A stretch of 64,000 bases of DNA from Metellina segmentata (Eukaryota > Arthropoda > Arachnida > Araneae > Tetragnathidae), in assembly GCA_947359465.1 (NCBI GenBank), contig OX375877.1, forward strand, positions 74,598,698 to 74,662,697, given 5' to 3'. Positions 1 to 9,729 of the stretch are shown here, piece by piece; position 1 is the first letter of the stretch; the number at the start of each line of letters is the position of its first letter. The translations under genes and the position numbers were made by a program. The notes under the pieces are model-generated. The model made no database searches, was not told the DNA's origin, and saw only the letters and a program-made list of their open reading frames with translations.

Positions 1-205
1 TCATCCTTTCAAACTACAGGGTGTCCTAAAAGTTCCTGTACTGAAGATTCGTGAATTAAAACTTGAAAAAAATTTTTTTTTGTGCTAATGGTATAAAGTT
101 TTTTAACCTAACGTAGGAAAAAAAATTTTAACGTACATTTATAATAAATGTTTACAATTTACGCCTTTTTCTTGGAGGCAAAGCTGAAATCGTTTGCGCA
201 TACTT

Positions 206-1397
206 TTAGAAACGCGTTTCAAGATGCTGGGAGTGACTTCTTGTGTCTTTTGAGCAATGACAAAATTTCAGATCACCTATTGTTTGGTGATTATCTTCAT
301 TAACTTTATTCTTTAAATATCCCCACAGACAAAAGTCAGGGATGCTCAGATCATGGGAACGAGGTGGCCGAATGTTTCTTGAGATGAGTCGATCTAAATA
401 ATAAGATCGCAATACCATCGGCAGTAATAAAGCAGCTTCTCATTGTCCTGTGGCTTTAACTCCTGCAACATTTTTCTCTAATATTATTAAAGGAAGTGTT
501 TGCTTGTTTGTCTGTTTGGGTCCGCAAAATCCTGATAAATCTATAGCACTTACAGCAATGAGATTTGGCACGCAGGTAGTCCTAATTACCTGCAAATTTT
601 GGGTCGCGGCGAATTTTAAAATTCAATCTAGAAGATTTTTAAATGAATTTAATAGTTTTATTCTCCATCGCTTTTTCAAACGCTGATAACTTTTTCTACC
701 CGTGTGACGTTGTAGTCAGGGTTTGGAAGCATGCCAAGTTTTTTTCATCCACAGAACGCGTATAAAATTATTTTTTTCAATTCCGCTTTGATTTTGCGCG
801 GACGAATAAATTTCCAGCTAGATAAATCTTTTAACTGAAGTCAGTTCTTTTTCTATCTCCTAGACCGTTAAAGATAGAGTAAAAATTTCAATGGATTTAA
901 AATCTTCGGAAAATGTCAGTTCAGATTAATACCTAAAAATATGATTTTCTTTTAATAAATAATTTTTAATTGAATATATATTCAACGGATTTGAAATCTG
1001 AGGAAAATTTTACACCAGATTAAAATTTTACACCACGGGCACGGGCAACGCCGGGCTAGCCACGCGATGGCTAGTACACGATAAGAACAAACAGGCAAAG
1101 CTCTTAAAGTCTTGTGTATCGATCCCTGCGTGTGCCCATTTGTTGCGACAAACTCCTAGCGCATTGATGAGGGGATTGTAATATCCTCCGTTGAGTTTCT
1201 TGCAAAAAGTCTGGTGTAACGACTTTCGGTCTTCCACTCCTGTGTTTTGTGTTCCACCGAACGTGTCTCACAAAATCGCCGAAGGATTTGATATATTGTG
1301 TATGATTACTCGGTATTTCATAATTTGGATCTTTATGTCTCCAAAATTCTTTAAATCTTTCATGATTTAGATTCAAAATAAGCCTGAAGCAGCGCAA
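206..1397 (-). pseudogene. DDE transposase pseudogene (helix-turn-helix N-terminus plus C-terminal tail)
   Basis: Reading leftwards, the N-terminal piece (1397-1104) has the HTH-domain hallmark SGRPKVVTPDFLQETQRRI, followed by a Gln/Ser-rich helix as in transposases with a DUF4817-like N-terminus. Beyond the Helitron insert the frame resumes with MLQELKPQDNEKLLYY (about 470-420). It then jumps directly to DRLISRN and PPRSHDLSIPDFCLWGYLK (about 395-300), the region around the last catalytic Asp. The segment holding the first two catalytic Asp residues is deleted. An in-frame stop sits near 400. The product would be inactive. Family assignment is from motif recognition and was not searched. Confidence 0.75.
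475..1074 (+). mobile_element. Non-autonomous Helitron, 600 bp (family HelA)
   Basis: The insert starts with TCTCTAATATTATTAAAG and ends with CTAG preceded by the hairpin CTAGCCA-cgcga-TGGCTAG, with T before and T after and no target duplication, as expected of Helitrons. The same 5' module (a Gly-less ORF-like stretch, then AATCCTGA, ATTTGGCACGCAGG and TTTTAAAATTCAATCTAGA) recurs at 24453-24240 on the minus strand and at 54370-54540. The 78-codon frame starting at 450 is just this repeat read in frame. Removing exactly this interval restores the host transposase frame. Confidence 0.85.
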
Positions 1398-1605
1398 TTC
1401 TTTGAATGCATGATGAACTCAAAATACAGTGAAGAATAAAATGACGTGGAACATTATTATCGCACAACTCGAACGCGAAGAAAAGCAAACGATAAATATT
1501 AAAGACTCGGTGAAACTAAAAGCAGACGATAAAATTTAATAATTAAAAAAAAACTCTTATAATAATTTTTTAAAGTTGGAGTACGGGAACTTTTAGGACG
1601 CCCTG

Positions 1606-2481
1606 TATAAACAACGCATTCTGATAACGGTTCTCAGTTAATATGTGATCAATTAACTTCTATATTTAAAAATGTAAACGGGCCGTGTATCAATAGTATG
1701 TGGTGTCATCAGTTCAAGTATGAAAATTAATTGGATTAAATAAAATTATCGTTTTCTCTTTCAGTCGTCCTGCGCGTGCGCGAAGTGCGTATAAAATTAT
1801 CTATTACTTAGAATGATCAAAGAAGATTGAGATAAATTAGAATAAATTGTTAAACTTTTTTTTAACTTTGAGAAAAGACTATGCTATAGTAGAATAATGA
1901 GCACGTTATGTTTATTTAATTTTCGCTATCTTTGTATTAAAGTTACTTTTTACCTGCTTTGTTATTCATTGAACCAGTCAACACTTTCATATGGGTATGA
2001 TAATTATCATCCACTTCTAAACCCATAAGTAAAAAATAATAATGATTGAATAAAAGAGCATAAGATATTTCTCTAACGTATCCTGTTAATGACATTTTGA
2101 TTCGTCTCTTCAATATTAAACTATTTTCTAACTATATTTTCTAGATTTTTCATGTCTCATCAAGATTTAAATTCTTAAAGCGTATCAAGGACAGTTATTC
2201 CTTTATAAGTTACAAATTCTTGATTTAATACTGAATATATGTACGTAAAGAGCTTTGATGCTTTATTTAGCATACGTTTGCGGACAGATCCAAGACATAT
2301 CACGCGATTTTAATAGAATTAAAATTAAACACAAACAACCGGGAAATTTCTGATATTTGCGTTAAATTTAATTTTTATTTTCATTACTTTTTTCACAAAA
2401 ATGGTATAATACAATAAATAAAAATATAATACAACGTTGAAAAGTCATGGCGAAATTAAGTGTGTTCATAGCTAAGCAGTA
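1606..2481. other. AT-rich sequence, nothing recognised
   Basis: A+T-rich DNA with short homopolymer runs. No ORF above background, no terminal repeats and no tRNA-like boxes were seen. Confidence 0.5.
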
Positions 2482-2662
2482 TAATTAACGTCACACTGAA
2501 GAAGCACAGCGTGTTATTAGGAACGATCTGGGATCAATCCTGAAGGATGAAAAACTTAAGACAAGACCTTAATAATTCAACTTGTAGTCGCGATGACGAG
2601 GTCGCACCTGAGCTTCCACCTTCCACCAAACTCCCACACACGCCTACGTGGAAAGTGTATTT
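2482..2662 (-). repeat. SINE-A fragment, minus orientation, diverged
   Basis: The block matches the body of the commonest SINE in the window. It opens with TTAACGTCACACTGAAG, then GGGATCAATCCTGAAGGA, then GACGAGGTCGCACCTGAGCT, and fades near the stretch corresponding to CACGCCAACGTGAGG. The tRNA-like head is missing. The orientation is called minus because the head lies to the right in complete copies. Confidence 0.7.
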
Positions 2663-3656
2663 ACATCAAAGTCAAAACGAAAATATTCTAAAATTTCAGT
2701 GATTCATATTACAAGAAAACCATACTTAAAATTATTATACTTATTTTTAAAACATATTCAGCCTTTAAGCAATCTGTAAAAATATTTCCACATAAAAGAA
2801 ATTTCAAGTATTTATCATTCAAAAATACACATTAAAGTTACTTGAAAGCACTCAGCGGAAGCATTTCGAGCAATAGTATCTAGCACAACACTAATTAGTA
2901 TCATGGAATGTTATTGCATTTGTAAAAGTTTGTGATATCAAAATAAGGTATGCATTAAGTCAGGCTACTATTTGGAATATCCTTTCAACCAATTTCAAGA
3001 TACACGCTTTAACATTATTTTTTACATAAGCATATCTGGAAAATTTACAAAAACTGAAAATATAAATTTTAAATCTAAAAAATTCACGAAAACGTTTTGC
3101 TTTATAATAATGTATTCTACAGAATATATAGTATCATATTTATAATATTTTATAACGAAGCTCTTAAACTGAATGAAACGCTCTTGGGCTGAATCCATCG
3201 AGATTTTGACTCACTTTAAAACTAGCATTATTCCAGCATCGATTTTCGTTTAAAACAACATTATTCTCTGGACATGAGACGCTTAACTTTTTCTTGCAAC
3301 GTTATTCATCCGAACTTTTATCGAATATAATATTTTCAAGTCTGTAGAAAGTTTGTGAAAGAAAATAAGGAATAAGCTAAGCGTATATACAAAAACTCCT
3401 CAACAGATACAAAGTTTAGCATATGACGTAGCATAAAGTTTTGCAACGTGCTAGTTATACATTACTGTTGCCATCTCTTCATAAGAAATTTAAAACCTGA
3501 AAAAAAAATTCTAAAATCATCACCAATCGCAACTTTTTTCTTTGTTAGTGCTTTTATATATAAGAGTATAGAGTACTTTTCGTACCTTCATTGCTCATCC
3601 TATAAGGTCAGGGCCAAATGAAAAATATCGTTGTCATACAATTGAAATCAAAACTG
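2663..3656. other. AT-rich sequence, nothing recognised
   Basis: About 1 kb of A+T-rich DNA with no open frame, repeat or terminal structure that I could support. Confidence 0.5.
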
Positions 3657-4226
3657 CACTATAAGGACAAAAGTATTTGGCACTGCATATTTTTCAGAAA
3701 AAGTGCTTAATTATTATATTTAGTAAAGGGTAGGGGCCCTCTTTTTGTTTGTATTGCATGTGCAACACATCGAAGTATATTTTCCACAAGTTCTCTGTAA
3801 GCTTGGGTTCGAATAGCTCGCCATACCTCTTGTAAGGCTGTGAGAAGAGATTGTTGTGAAGATGGGCGGGCGGGACGGTGTCGTACTCGTCGATCCAGTT
3901 TGTCTCACAAGTGCTCGATCGGATTCAGATCGTAACTCTGAACAGGCCAGTCAAGCAAATTCACCTTATTTCCAGGAAACCAGTCCAGCAAGCGTTTAGC
4001 AGTATGACATGGAACTCTATCCTGTTGGAAGAAACAACCATCATCGCCGTAATATTACCGTAGTGTAGGCAACGTCGAACTATCCAGAACGTTGAGATAC
4101 ATATCTGCGTTCATGGTACCAGGTACATAAAGCAATGGGCCAAGTTCTAATCAGAAAAACAACCCCCACTAAGATGGATCATCATCCGAATTTCTGCAGT
4201 GTCCAAATGCTTTTGTCCATATAATG
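3657..4226 (-). mobile_element. Tc1-like deletion derivative, 570 bp
   Basis: The left end CACTATAAGGACAAAAGTAT and the right end, reverse-complemented as CATTATATGGACAAAAGCAT, are matching terminal inverted repeats that continue into a TTTGG(A/C)ACTGCA block. TA follows the right end at 4227-4228; the left TA has decayed to TG. Between the ends lies only the C-terminal half of a Tc1-type transposase on the minus strand. The copy at 20967-21533 has the same ends, size and retained segment, so this is a mobilised internal-deletion form and not two independent ruins. Confidence 0.8.
3720..4140 (-). pseudogene. Tc1-like transposase, C-terminal half, broken
   Basis: Read leftwards from about 4140, fragments of a DDE transposase appear in shifting frames. 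They include the region around YVPGTMNADMYLNVL, the second catalytic Asp region with its HTAKR-like helix, WPVQS.DLNPIEHLWD-like sequence near 3950, and the tail that normally reads MPRRVAAVIQAKGG near 3750. The 62-codon frame at 3908-3720 is a shifted reading of that tail. The N-terminal DNA-binding half is absent. Stops and frameshifts make it non-functional. Confidence 0.65.
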
Positions 4227-4728
4227 TATGTATAGTACGAAGTCAAAAGTTTCAAGACGTGAGTTTTTAATTTCCCCACACCAGAATTTTGTGTTCTTCA
4301 AACTGGCGAAATCCTGTCTTTAGGTGCGTCAAGTTAAGATTTCCTTTTGAGAAATACACAGTATGACCTAGAGAGTAGAATGCTTTGAGCTACGATAAGC
4401 TACAATATTCAAAAATTACTTTGTACAGCAGCTCTATATTCGAGCGACGATCACATTTGACATAATTCAAAGTACCATTCCATAGGGAATTCGAAAGAAA
4501 AATAAATTGGAGCTCTCTGCGAAAAACATTATATCCTCCATTTAATTGAGGATTCTAAAATAATTACCTTTTTTTTGTTATTTATCCAACACCAGATAAA
4601 AAAAAATCTTTGTCGTTTTGAAGCAATCTTATAGGTATGTGCCTGTCAATGCGCCGTGGGCTGGTCCAACATACAGCTTACCTTATTTAGGACTACTCGG
4701 CTTTGTTTTTATCTTAACCTGTTTCCCT
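4227..4728. other. Unannotated spacer
   Basis: No coding potential or repeat was recognised. A TTTTTTTGTTATTTATCC / GATAAAAAAAAATC stretch near 4570-4610 is low-complexity. Confidence 0.45.
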
Positions 4729-4895
4729 TGGCTCGTAGCTCAGCGATATCATCACTGCATTAGCAACCTGTAAGTTGTAAGTGGCGTGGATTTGATTCCA
4801 CCCTGGGAGTATTTCTCTCTTCTGTGTAAAAACAGATTTTGTATACAGTTGTTAACTTATGTTGTTAATTTTCTGTGTTTGTGTGTTTGACACTG
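4729..4895 (+). repeat. SINE-B copy, plus orientation
   Basis: A tRNA-like head with an A-box-like TAGCTCAGCGA and a B-box-like GGATTTGATTCC is followed by the family body (TATTTCTCTCTTCTGTGT) and a T/G-rich tail. The same head and body recur at 43963-43741 on the minus strand. Pol III boxes followed by a non-tRNA body identify a tRNA-derived SINE and not a tRNA gene. Confidence 0.65.
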
Positions 4896-4980
4896 TTTGG
4901 AATAACCTGTTCAAAAAAACAAGTCAACTATTCACTAGCTATCAGTTCATTTAAGTCCTAAAATAACACATAGCTTAGAG

Positions 4981-5134
4981 CAGGGCTCGAAAATACCCGG
5001 GTGCACAGGTGCACTGTGCACATGAAAATAAAACTGTGCACCTAATATTTTCCCGCTAGGCACACCAGTGCACCTAATTTAAAAACTTAGGTGCACCTTG
5101 TGCACCTGTATTAAAAAATATATTTCGAGGCCTG
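4981..5134. mobile_element. hAT MITE, 154 bp, perfect 8-bp TSD
   Basis: The element runs from CAGGGCTCGAAAAT to ATTTCGAGGCCTG and is bordered on both sides by the identical octamer GCTTAGAG (4973-4980 and 5135-5142). The inner sequence is a dense array of GTGCACCT-type motifs in both orientations. There is no coding capacity. An 8-bp duplication and CAGGG/CCCTG-like ends identify the hAT superfamily. A 580-bp relative with the same ends lies at 9730-10309. Confidence 0.92.
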
Positions 5135-5354
5135 GCTTAGAGGCGATATAATTAATTTTTCAATTCTGGAAACATATGGTAGCAGATTAGAGCCCCTTTA
5201 CCGAACCCTCCGCTTCACATAGAAGTAAATTAATAACTCTTAGATTTCAGCGTTCCAGTTGAAAATAGACGCTTAAAAACATCTGACAATCGGCTAAACT
5301 AACATCGTTGGGGAAAACCTGTCAAGACTTGTTTGTACCTGAAAGCTAGAAACC

Positions 5355-5487
5355 TACGAGTTGTATGAGGTGCTTGGTTTTATTCCTGCAACACAGCCTG
5401 ATTGTATATCTCTCTTCTGCATCAGTAAAACTTACATTAGGCGTGTATATCCATTACCTGACGCTGTGTGTCTTGGTTTGTCGCAGA
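5355..5487 (+). repeat. SINE-B copy, plus orientation, diverged
   Basis: A B-box-like GGTTTTATTCC is followed by TATCTCTCTTCTGCATCAGTAAAACTTAC in the family order and a tail near CTGTGTGTCTTGGTTTG. The A-box region is too diverged to place. Confidence 0.55.
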
Positions 5488-5514
5488 TCAACCCTGTTTC
5501 CGGTGAAGATATGA

Positions 5515-5826
5515 CGCTAAGGTAGCTCGATTGGAAGAGTAGCGGATTACCAACTTGAGGAATGCAAATTCGAGACCTGAACCAATCAAAGACCGTCGTG
5601 TAGGTGGGAACTGATGCACGTTAACTGTTGTGTCGTAAAATGTACTCACGTTGGAGTGGTGTGGACGCTTGGAGACTGAGGTGCCAGTTCAGGTGTTGAC
5701 CTCGTCATCTGACCGTGGATCAAAATTACGAGGCCTTGGATCTTTGTCTTCGGTATTCATCCCAGACAGTAACCAATGGCCTGTTGTTTACTCCAGTGTG
5801 ACGTTAATTAACTACCTAAACCTACC
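5515..5826 (+). repeat. SINE-A copy, near full length
   Basis: The head contains an A box (GGTAGCTCGATTGG) and a weak B box (AAATTCGAGACC) about 50 bp downstream, as in tRNA-derived SINEs. The body follows: ACTGATGCACGTTAACTG, GGAGTGGTGTGG, CAGGTGTTGACCTCGTCATC, TGACCGTGG and ATTACGAGG. The 3' end is CCAGTGTGACGTTAATTAAC plus a TACC-rich tail without poly(A). The 73-codon frame at 5651-5872 is an accident of this repeat. Confidence 0.8.
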
Positions 5827-6491
5827 GGGTAAGATAGATGAAATAGTACTGTTTTTTGTGCGATGCCCATAATCGTAAATGAAATCAATTATATCAATTC
5901 TGTTAGTAATCATGTTCTCAATGAAAGTAAAAAAGCCGTTTTATGAAGAGAGGAAGCAAGTCAAAGACAGTCATATAAATGTAATTGAAAAGCTAACTTA
6001 TTCATTTGAAATAATTGACCGCTAAAGAATCTGTTTACATTGAGGAACCAAAATTCAAGAAAAATGTTTTAATTTACATTGAGCTGCAAACATTTAGTAA
6101 CAAGTGAAGTGAAAATTACTCCATCTCATGTCTGGTTCGACCAGAAAAAAAATACACGAGTACATCGATTGCCGAAGGCGTGCGTGCATTTTAATGTAGT
6201 AAATGACGGAAGTTAATTATACCCTCGATTAGACAGATTAATGGTTGATATAATTAGTTTCCGTGGCAATTCCAAGCACCCAAACCGATCTCCAAATCTG
6301 ACAAACAAATAGCTCTTGTTTCTCTCTGAAGGGTAATTAGCTAACTCCTAAATGTGTATCTCGTCTTTTAAAAGGACGCTCTTAAGCAGACTCTATCATT
6401 CATTATAACGGAGGTTGTAAACTGCGGTGTTTAAAGGAAATATGACTTCATAAAACTGCTTCCAGTCAGTAAACGTCAAGCTTAAAATCTG
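5827..6491. other. Unannotated spacer
   Basis: No ORF or repeat recognised. 6220-6380 is less A+T-rich and contains several TAATTA-type cores; it could be conserved non-coding sequence, but nothing here proves it. Confidence 0.35.
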
Positions 6492-6565
6492 AAGGAAGGA
6501 AGGTATTTATTTAACATTGCACTGAAGCAAAACACCAGTCTATTAATGACGGTCCGGGACGGATT
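6492..6565 (-). repeat. SINE-A 3' fragment abutting a Helitron end
   Basis: The string GGTATTTATTTAACATTGCA and then ACGGTCCGGGA matches the 3' end of SINE-A in minus orientation. It stops abruptly a few bases before the Helitron terminal motif, so it was either captured by, or truncated against, that element. Confidence 0.6.
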
Positions 6566-6569
6566 GGAA

Positions 6570-6622
6570 AACGATCCCCCGGGGGTTGACGAGCGTTAGC
6601 GAGCAGGGGGCGGGCGCCCTAG
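6570..6622 (+). mobile_element. Helitron 3' terminus (family HelB)
   Basis: The segment GTTGACGAGCGTTAGCGAGC is followed by a GC-rich hairpin (GGGGGCGGGCGCCC-like) and the terminal CTAG at 6619-6622 with T after it. The same terminal module is found at 10783, 22878 and 38238. I could not find a convincing TC-start to the left, so only the 3' end is called. Confidence 0.7.
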
Positions 6623-7340
6623 TTTCAGGAGACATTTTTGTAATCATAATTTTATAATATTAGTTTGCCTATTTACTCCTCCTTACGTATTTTTTTCATG
6701 ATAGCTTATGAAGATCGTATGACCGTTCAAATACTAAGTGGCTTGAATAGGACAATCTCTGCGTTAACCCAAGCCACCATGGAAGGTGCGATCACATCGC
6801 ACTCTCGCTAACTGTGAAGAAGGACATACTTTCGTAGAGGACTTTGGAAATGTTGACCTTCAATTCCTTCTCGCATTGAAGAAGCCATGGAACGTCATGC
6901 AGTCGAACGGTTTTCGTCAAGTGCAAGATTTGAACCTAAAACAAAGCGCTTCGTTTCACTTGTTTCTTAAGAGCAACGCTCTCGCCACTCTGTCCCCCGC
7001 TGTTTAAATAATATTAGCCGGGCTGCGCCGGCTAGCGCTCGGCTGTTTGTAATAGCTATCAAAACAGAATAAAACACGAATATTCACGACATTTGCCCAT
7101 TCGTCATTTGCTCAAAGGCTAAATCTATATTTTACTCTATGTATAGGTAAGCTATTAGTAGCTGGCTATAGATTAATATTTTCATGGTAAATCATTCAAT
7201 TAATGCACAGTTTTTGATAAAAATGGTAGGAAAGGTTTCAGACCTTAGAAACATTTTATGTTTATCAATACACTACAATACACTCAAAACTGCAAAAATC
7301 AGTCGTCTCTGAAATGTTCAATTGTTAAAATTGTCATTAG
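6623..7340. other. Unannotated spacer with an ORF-like GC-richer island
   Basis: 6730-7040 is less A+T-rich than its surroundings and contains a 73-codon frame with no family resemblance. It ends in a hairpin, AGCCGG-gctgcg-CCGGCT followed by AG (7016-7035), that resembles a Helitron end but is followed by C. I see no gene here. Confidence 0.35.
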
Positions 7341-8255
7341 TAAGGCAACATTTTGCAACAAATGCAACTTTTTTTCACACGTTCTACGCTTTATGTAAAG
7401 TACTAAGAACAAAATTCCTCCTACATGGGGTGCATTATAAGTGAGTTATAACCGCAACATAAATGCAACTTTCTACATAAATGAAGAAAGTTGTGTAATC
7501 AACTTTTTGCATAATTGCAACTTTTTAGGATTTAGCTTAAAATTAGTTTACATGAAAGTACTATTTCATTTTTTGCCCTCTGAATCAACCCTTCAATCAC
7601 GTGTGTCTGATCTTGCGAACGCCGAAATATTATGGATCAAGCACGAAGTTCATGGAAATAAGGTATTCGTCCTAACAGACGAAAGTGAAATAAATAGCAA
7701 GAAGTACTTTAACAAATTGGTTGGCACTCATGATAATCCAGAGCAAACTTGTGTAATCGACTGCAGAGTTTGCGAGGTGAATTTCGATCATCAATATGTT
7801 GTTTCCTTATAGATCGCGTTTTAAAATCTTTGAATGTTGAGCGAAAAGATTTTGCGCTTCTGCTATCCGATATAGCATATTATAGGACTGCGGCTGGAAT
7901 CACACTTAAGGTGCTTTATCAGAGATTGCTTCATGTTACTTGAGTGGTACACTTGTTTCACAACTGCATAAAAAGTCCAATGCAACATTGTCAGGCAACA
8001 TCAGTCTCTGTTGAGCGCAGTTTTTCAATCTTAGAGAAATTACTGACCAAGGATAGGTCATTCAACGACAACGTTCTGCTGTATTTAATAATGTACAAAT
8101 AAATTTTCAATTTTTTCATTTTTTACTCAAAATTTTTTTTAGATTTTAGTGTATCAAAAATAAATGCAACTTTATTTTCATAAATGCAGGGAGACACTTA
8201 AGGGAATGATAAATGCAACTTTTCCCATTTTTACTACAACAAAAATGTTGCCCTA
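7341..8255 (+). mobile_element. hAT element relic, 915 bp
   Basis: The left end TAAGGCAACATTTTGC and the right end, reverse-complemented as TAGGGCAACATTTTTG, form short inverted repeats. Flanking octamers GTCATTAG (7333-7340) and GTGATTAG (8256-8263) differ at one base, as an aged 8-bp duplication would. The motif AAATGCAACTTT recurs near both ends (about 7360, 7462, 7514, 8163, 8213), consistent with subterminal transposase-binding repeats. A broken hAT transposase lies inside. Confidence 0.75.
7558..8102 (+). pseudogene. hAT transposase pseudogene (BED/CGGBP1-like type)
   Basis: Three pieces are visible in changing frames. The first runs from about 7558 to 7812. The second, from about 7810 to 7940, contains NVERKDFALLLSDIAYY and TLKVLYQRLLHVT, which resembles the core of hAT transposases related to CGGBP1. 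The third, from about 7999 to 8102, reads ATSVSVERSFSILEKLLTKD and is the C-terminal dimerisation motif typical of hAT enzymes. The zinc finger and most of the catalytic core are missing. A frameshift lies near 7810 and a stop (TGA) follows HVT at about 7940. Non-functional. Confidence 0.75.
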
Positions 8256-8670
8256 GTGATTAGAGACATATCAAGTGCTACATTTAGATTCTTTGCCCTT
8301 CTCTCTTGAGACATGTAAAGAGTTTCACATTCCAATTAGCTCTCTTTTATTCATTTAAAACGGTTAATTCTAATTTCATACTAATCCTATCGTGACAACA
8401 TTTCTTAATTTTTTTTTACTTGCATTGAGTTCATATTTCCAATAAAGGGCATGGCAAAAAGTGCACAATTATGTCAAATTCCGCAGTTGTGTTCTTGAAC
8501 GTCAGGAAGATTTTCGCTTGAAGCATGTTGATAACTAAGCCTTCGTCGAGCTCTCCGTTCAAACGACTGCTCAACTGTTTTATTTGCACAGTGAATTCTT
8601 TTTAGAGCATTTTTAAACTGAAACTTAATTTTATATAGAAATTAACCTCGGCTATTTGAAAACAGCACGA
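8256..8670. other. Unannotated spacer
   Basis: No feature recognised beyond the target duplication at its left edge. Confidence 0.45.
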
Positions 8671-9203
8671 GTACAGCTACACTCTACGTTTATGAATGGT
8701 GGCAACGGTCTTGGCGATTTGTTTTGGCACACTTCTAGTAACGAATTAAGGTAGATTAAAGAAACCTATCTGTATTTACGGTTATTGTGGTTTTCATGGT
8801 AACCTCGGCAAACTGTAACTTTCAATTTTTAATTTGAACATACTAGAAAGTTCTTCAAAAATCCGTTAAAGTCATTTGATTTCATTGGTTCGTTTGAAAT
8901 TTTTTCTTTGCTTCAATTGGTTATTTTGATTTTAAAATATCCTTTAATTGCATTAGATTGTAATATTGATGAAATGTGTTTAGGCTTACTACTTTTTACG
9001 AAAGTGTTTTAAAAATATAATTTTTAAAACGTTCTCCAAATGTGTTTTCAAGCTTTCATTTTCGGTTGTAAAAAGAAAAATATTCTTGAAAGAAAAATAA
9101 TTTTTAAATAATTATTTTCTTTAATTATTTCCTAATTTTAGAAGTTGGCCAAAAAATCGCCAAGGCCTTTGCCACAGCTCAAAAACGTAGACCGTAGCTG
9201 TTC
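8671..9203. mobile_element. Long-TIR MITE, copy 1 (about 533 bp)
   Basis: The left end TACAGCTACACTCTACGTTT continues into GGTGGCAACGGTCTTGGCGA. The right end, reverse-complemented, reads ACAGCTACGGTCTACGTTTT and then GGCAAAGGCCTTGGCGAT. The arms match over about 60 bp and enclose A+T-rich DNA without an ORF. A second copy is at 45229-45962. A TA duplication is clear only in that copy. Confidence 0.75.
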
Positions 9204-9729
9204 CACAGCAAGTATTAAAAACATATTTGTTATTTTATCTATGCTGATTGTTGCCATTCGACAAATTGTGTGTTATATAGTGTTTTATATTTAGTTATCT
9301 ATATTATAAAAAAATTGTTGGTCTTTTTTCTGGTTTATTCGCTTTGTGATTGGTAGATAGCGAGTCACGTGATAACAAGTCTTGCGGGTCAACGGGGTAA
9401 CTAATTTGGAGCACGCGCAGACCATAAACACCCATTGTATTTCTTAATTAATTCATACATAAAATTTGAGAGTACGCGCTAGAAAGTTTACAATGTTTTC
9501 AGAAGAACCGGCACATTTGGTCGCCGTTTCCATAGCAACAGTCGAATATAAAAAAAAATTAAAGTACTATTATAACACGGATCAGCTAAAACATTTGAAG
9601 AGCCGGTGTGAAAAACCATTTATGTCCACTTTTTGTAAATATTGAACTAATAATACCATCTAGTGGGCAATAGCAAAAGCTTCTACGTTATGAATCGCTT
9701 TGGGAGAAAAAGTATTCATGTCCGTAAAT

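Larger units (their letters stand above)
17..1605 (-). mobile_element. TA-flanked DDE transposon relic, CAGGGTGTCC termini
   Basis: The ends form inverted repeats that begin CAGGGTGTCCTAAAAG on the left; the reverse complement of the right end begins CAGGGCGTCCTAAAAG. TA dinucleotides at 15-16 and 1606-1607 fit a TA target duplication. Inside, on the minus strand, lie two separated pieces of a DDE transposase, and a 600-bp Helitron-like insert splits them. Without that insert the element is about 990 bp, so most of the catalytic core is missing. TA targets and the transposase type fit the wider Tc1/mariner (IS630-like) group. It is a dead copy. Confidence 0.8.

Noticed and set aside
6786..7007. 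73-codon frame as a small gene
   Set aside because: It has an ATG and reasonable composition, but no known motif. It lies in a GC-richer patch between transposon pieces that looks like an old repeat.
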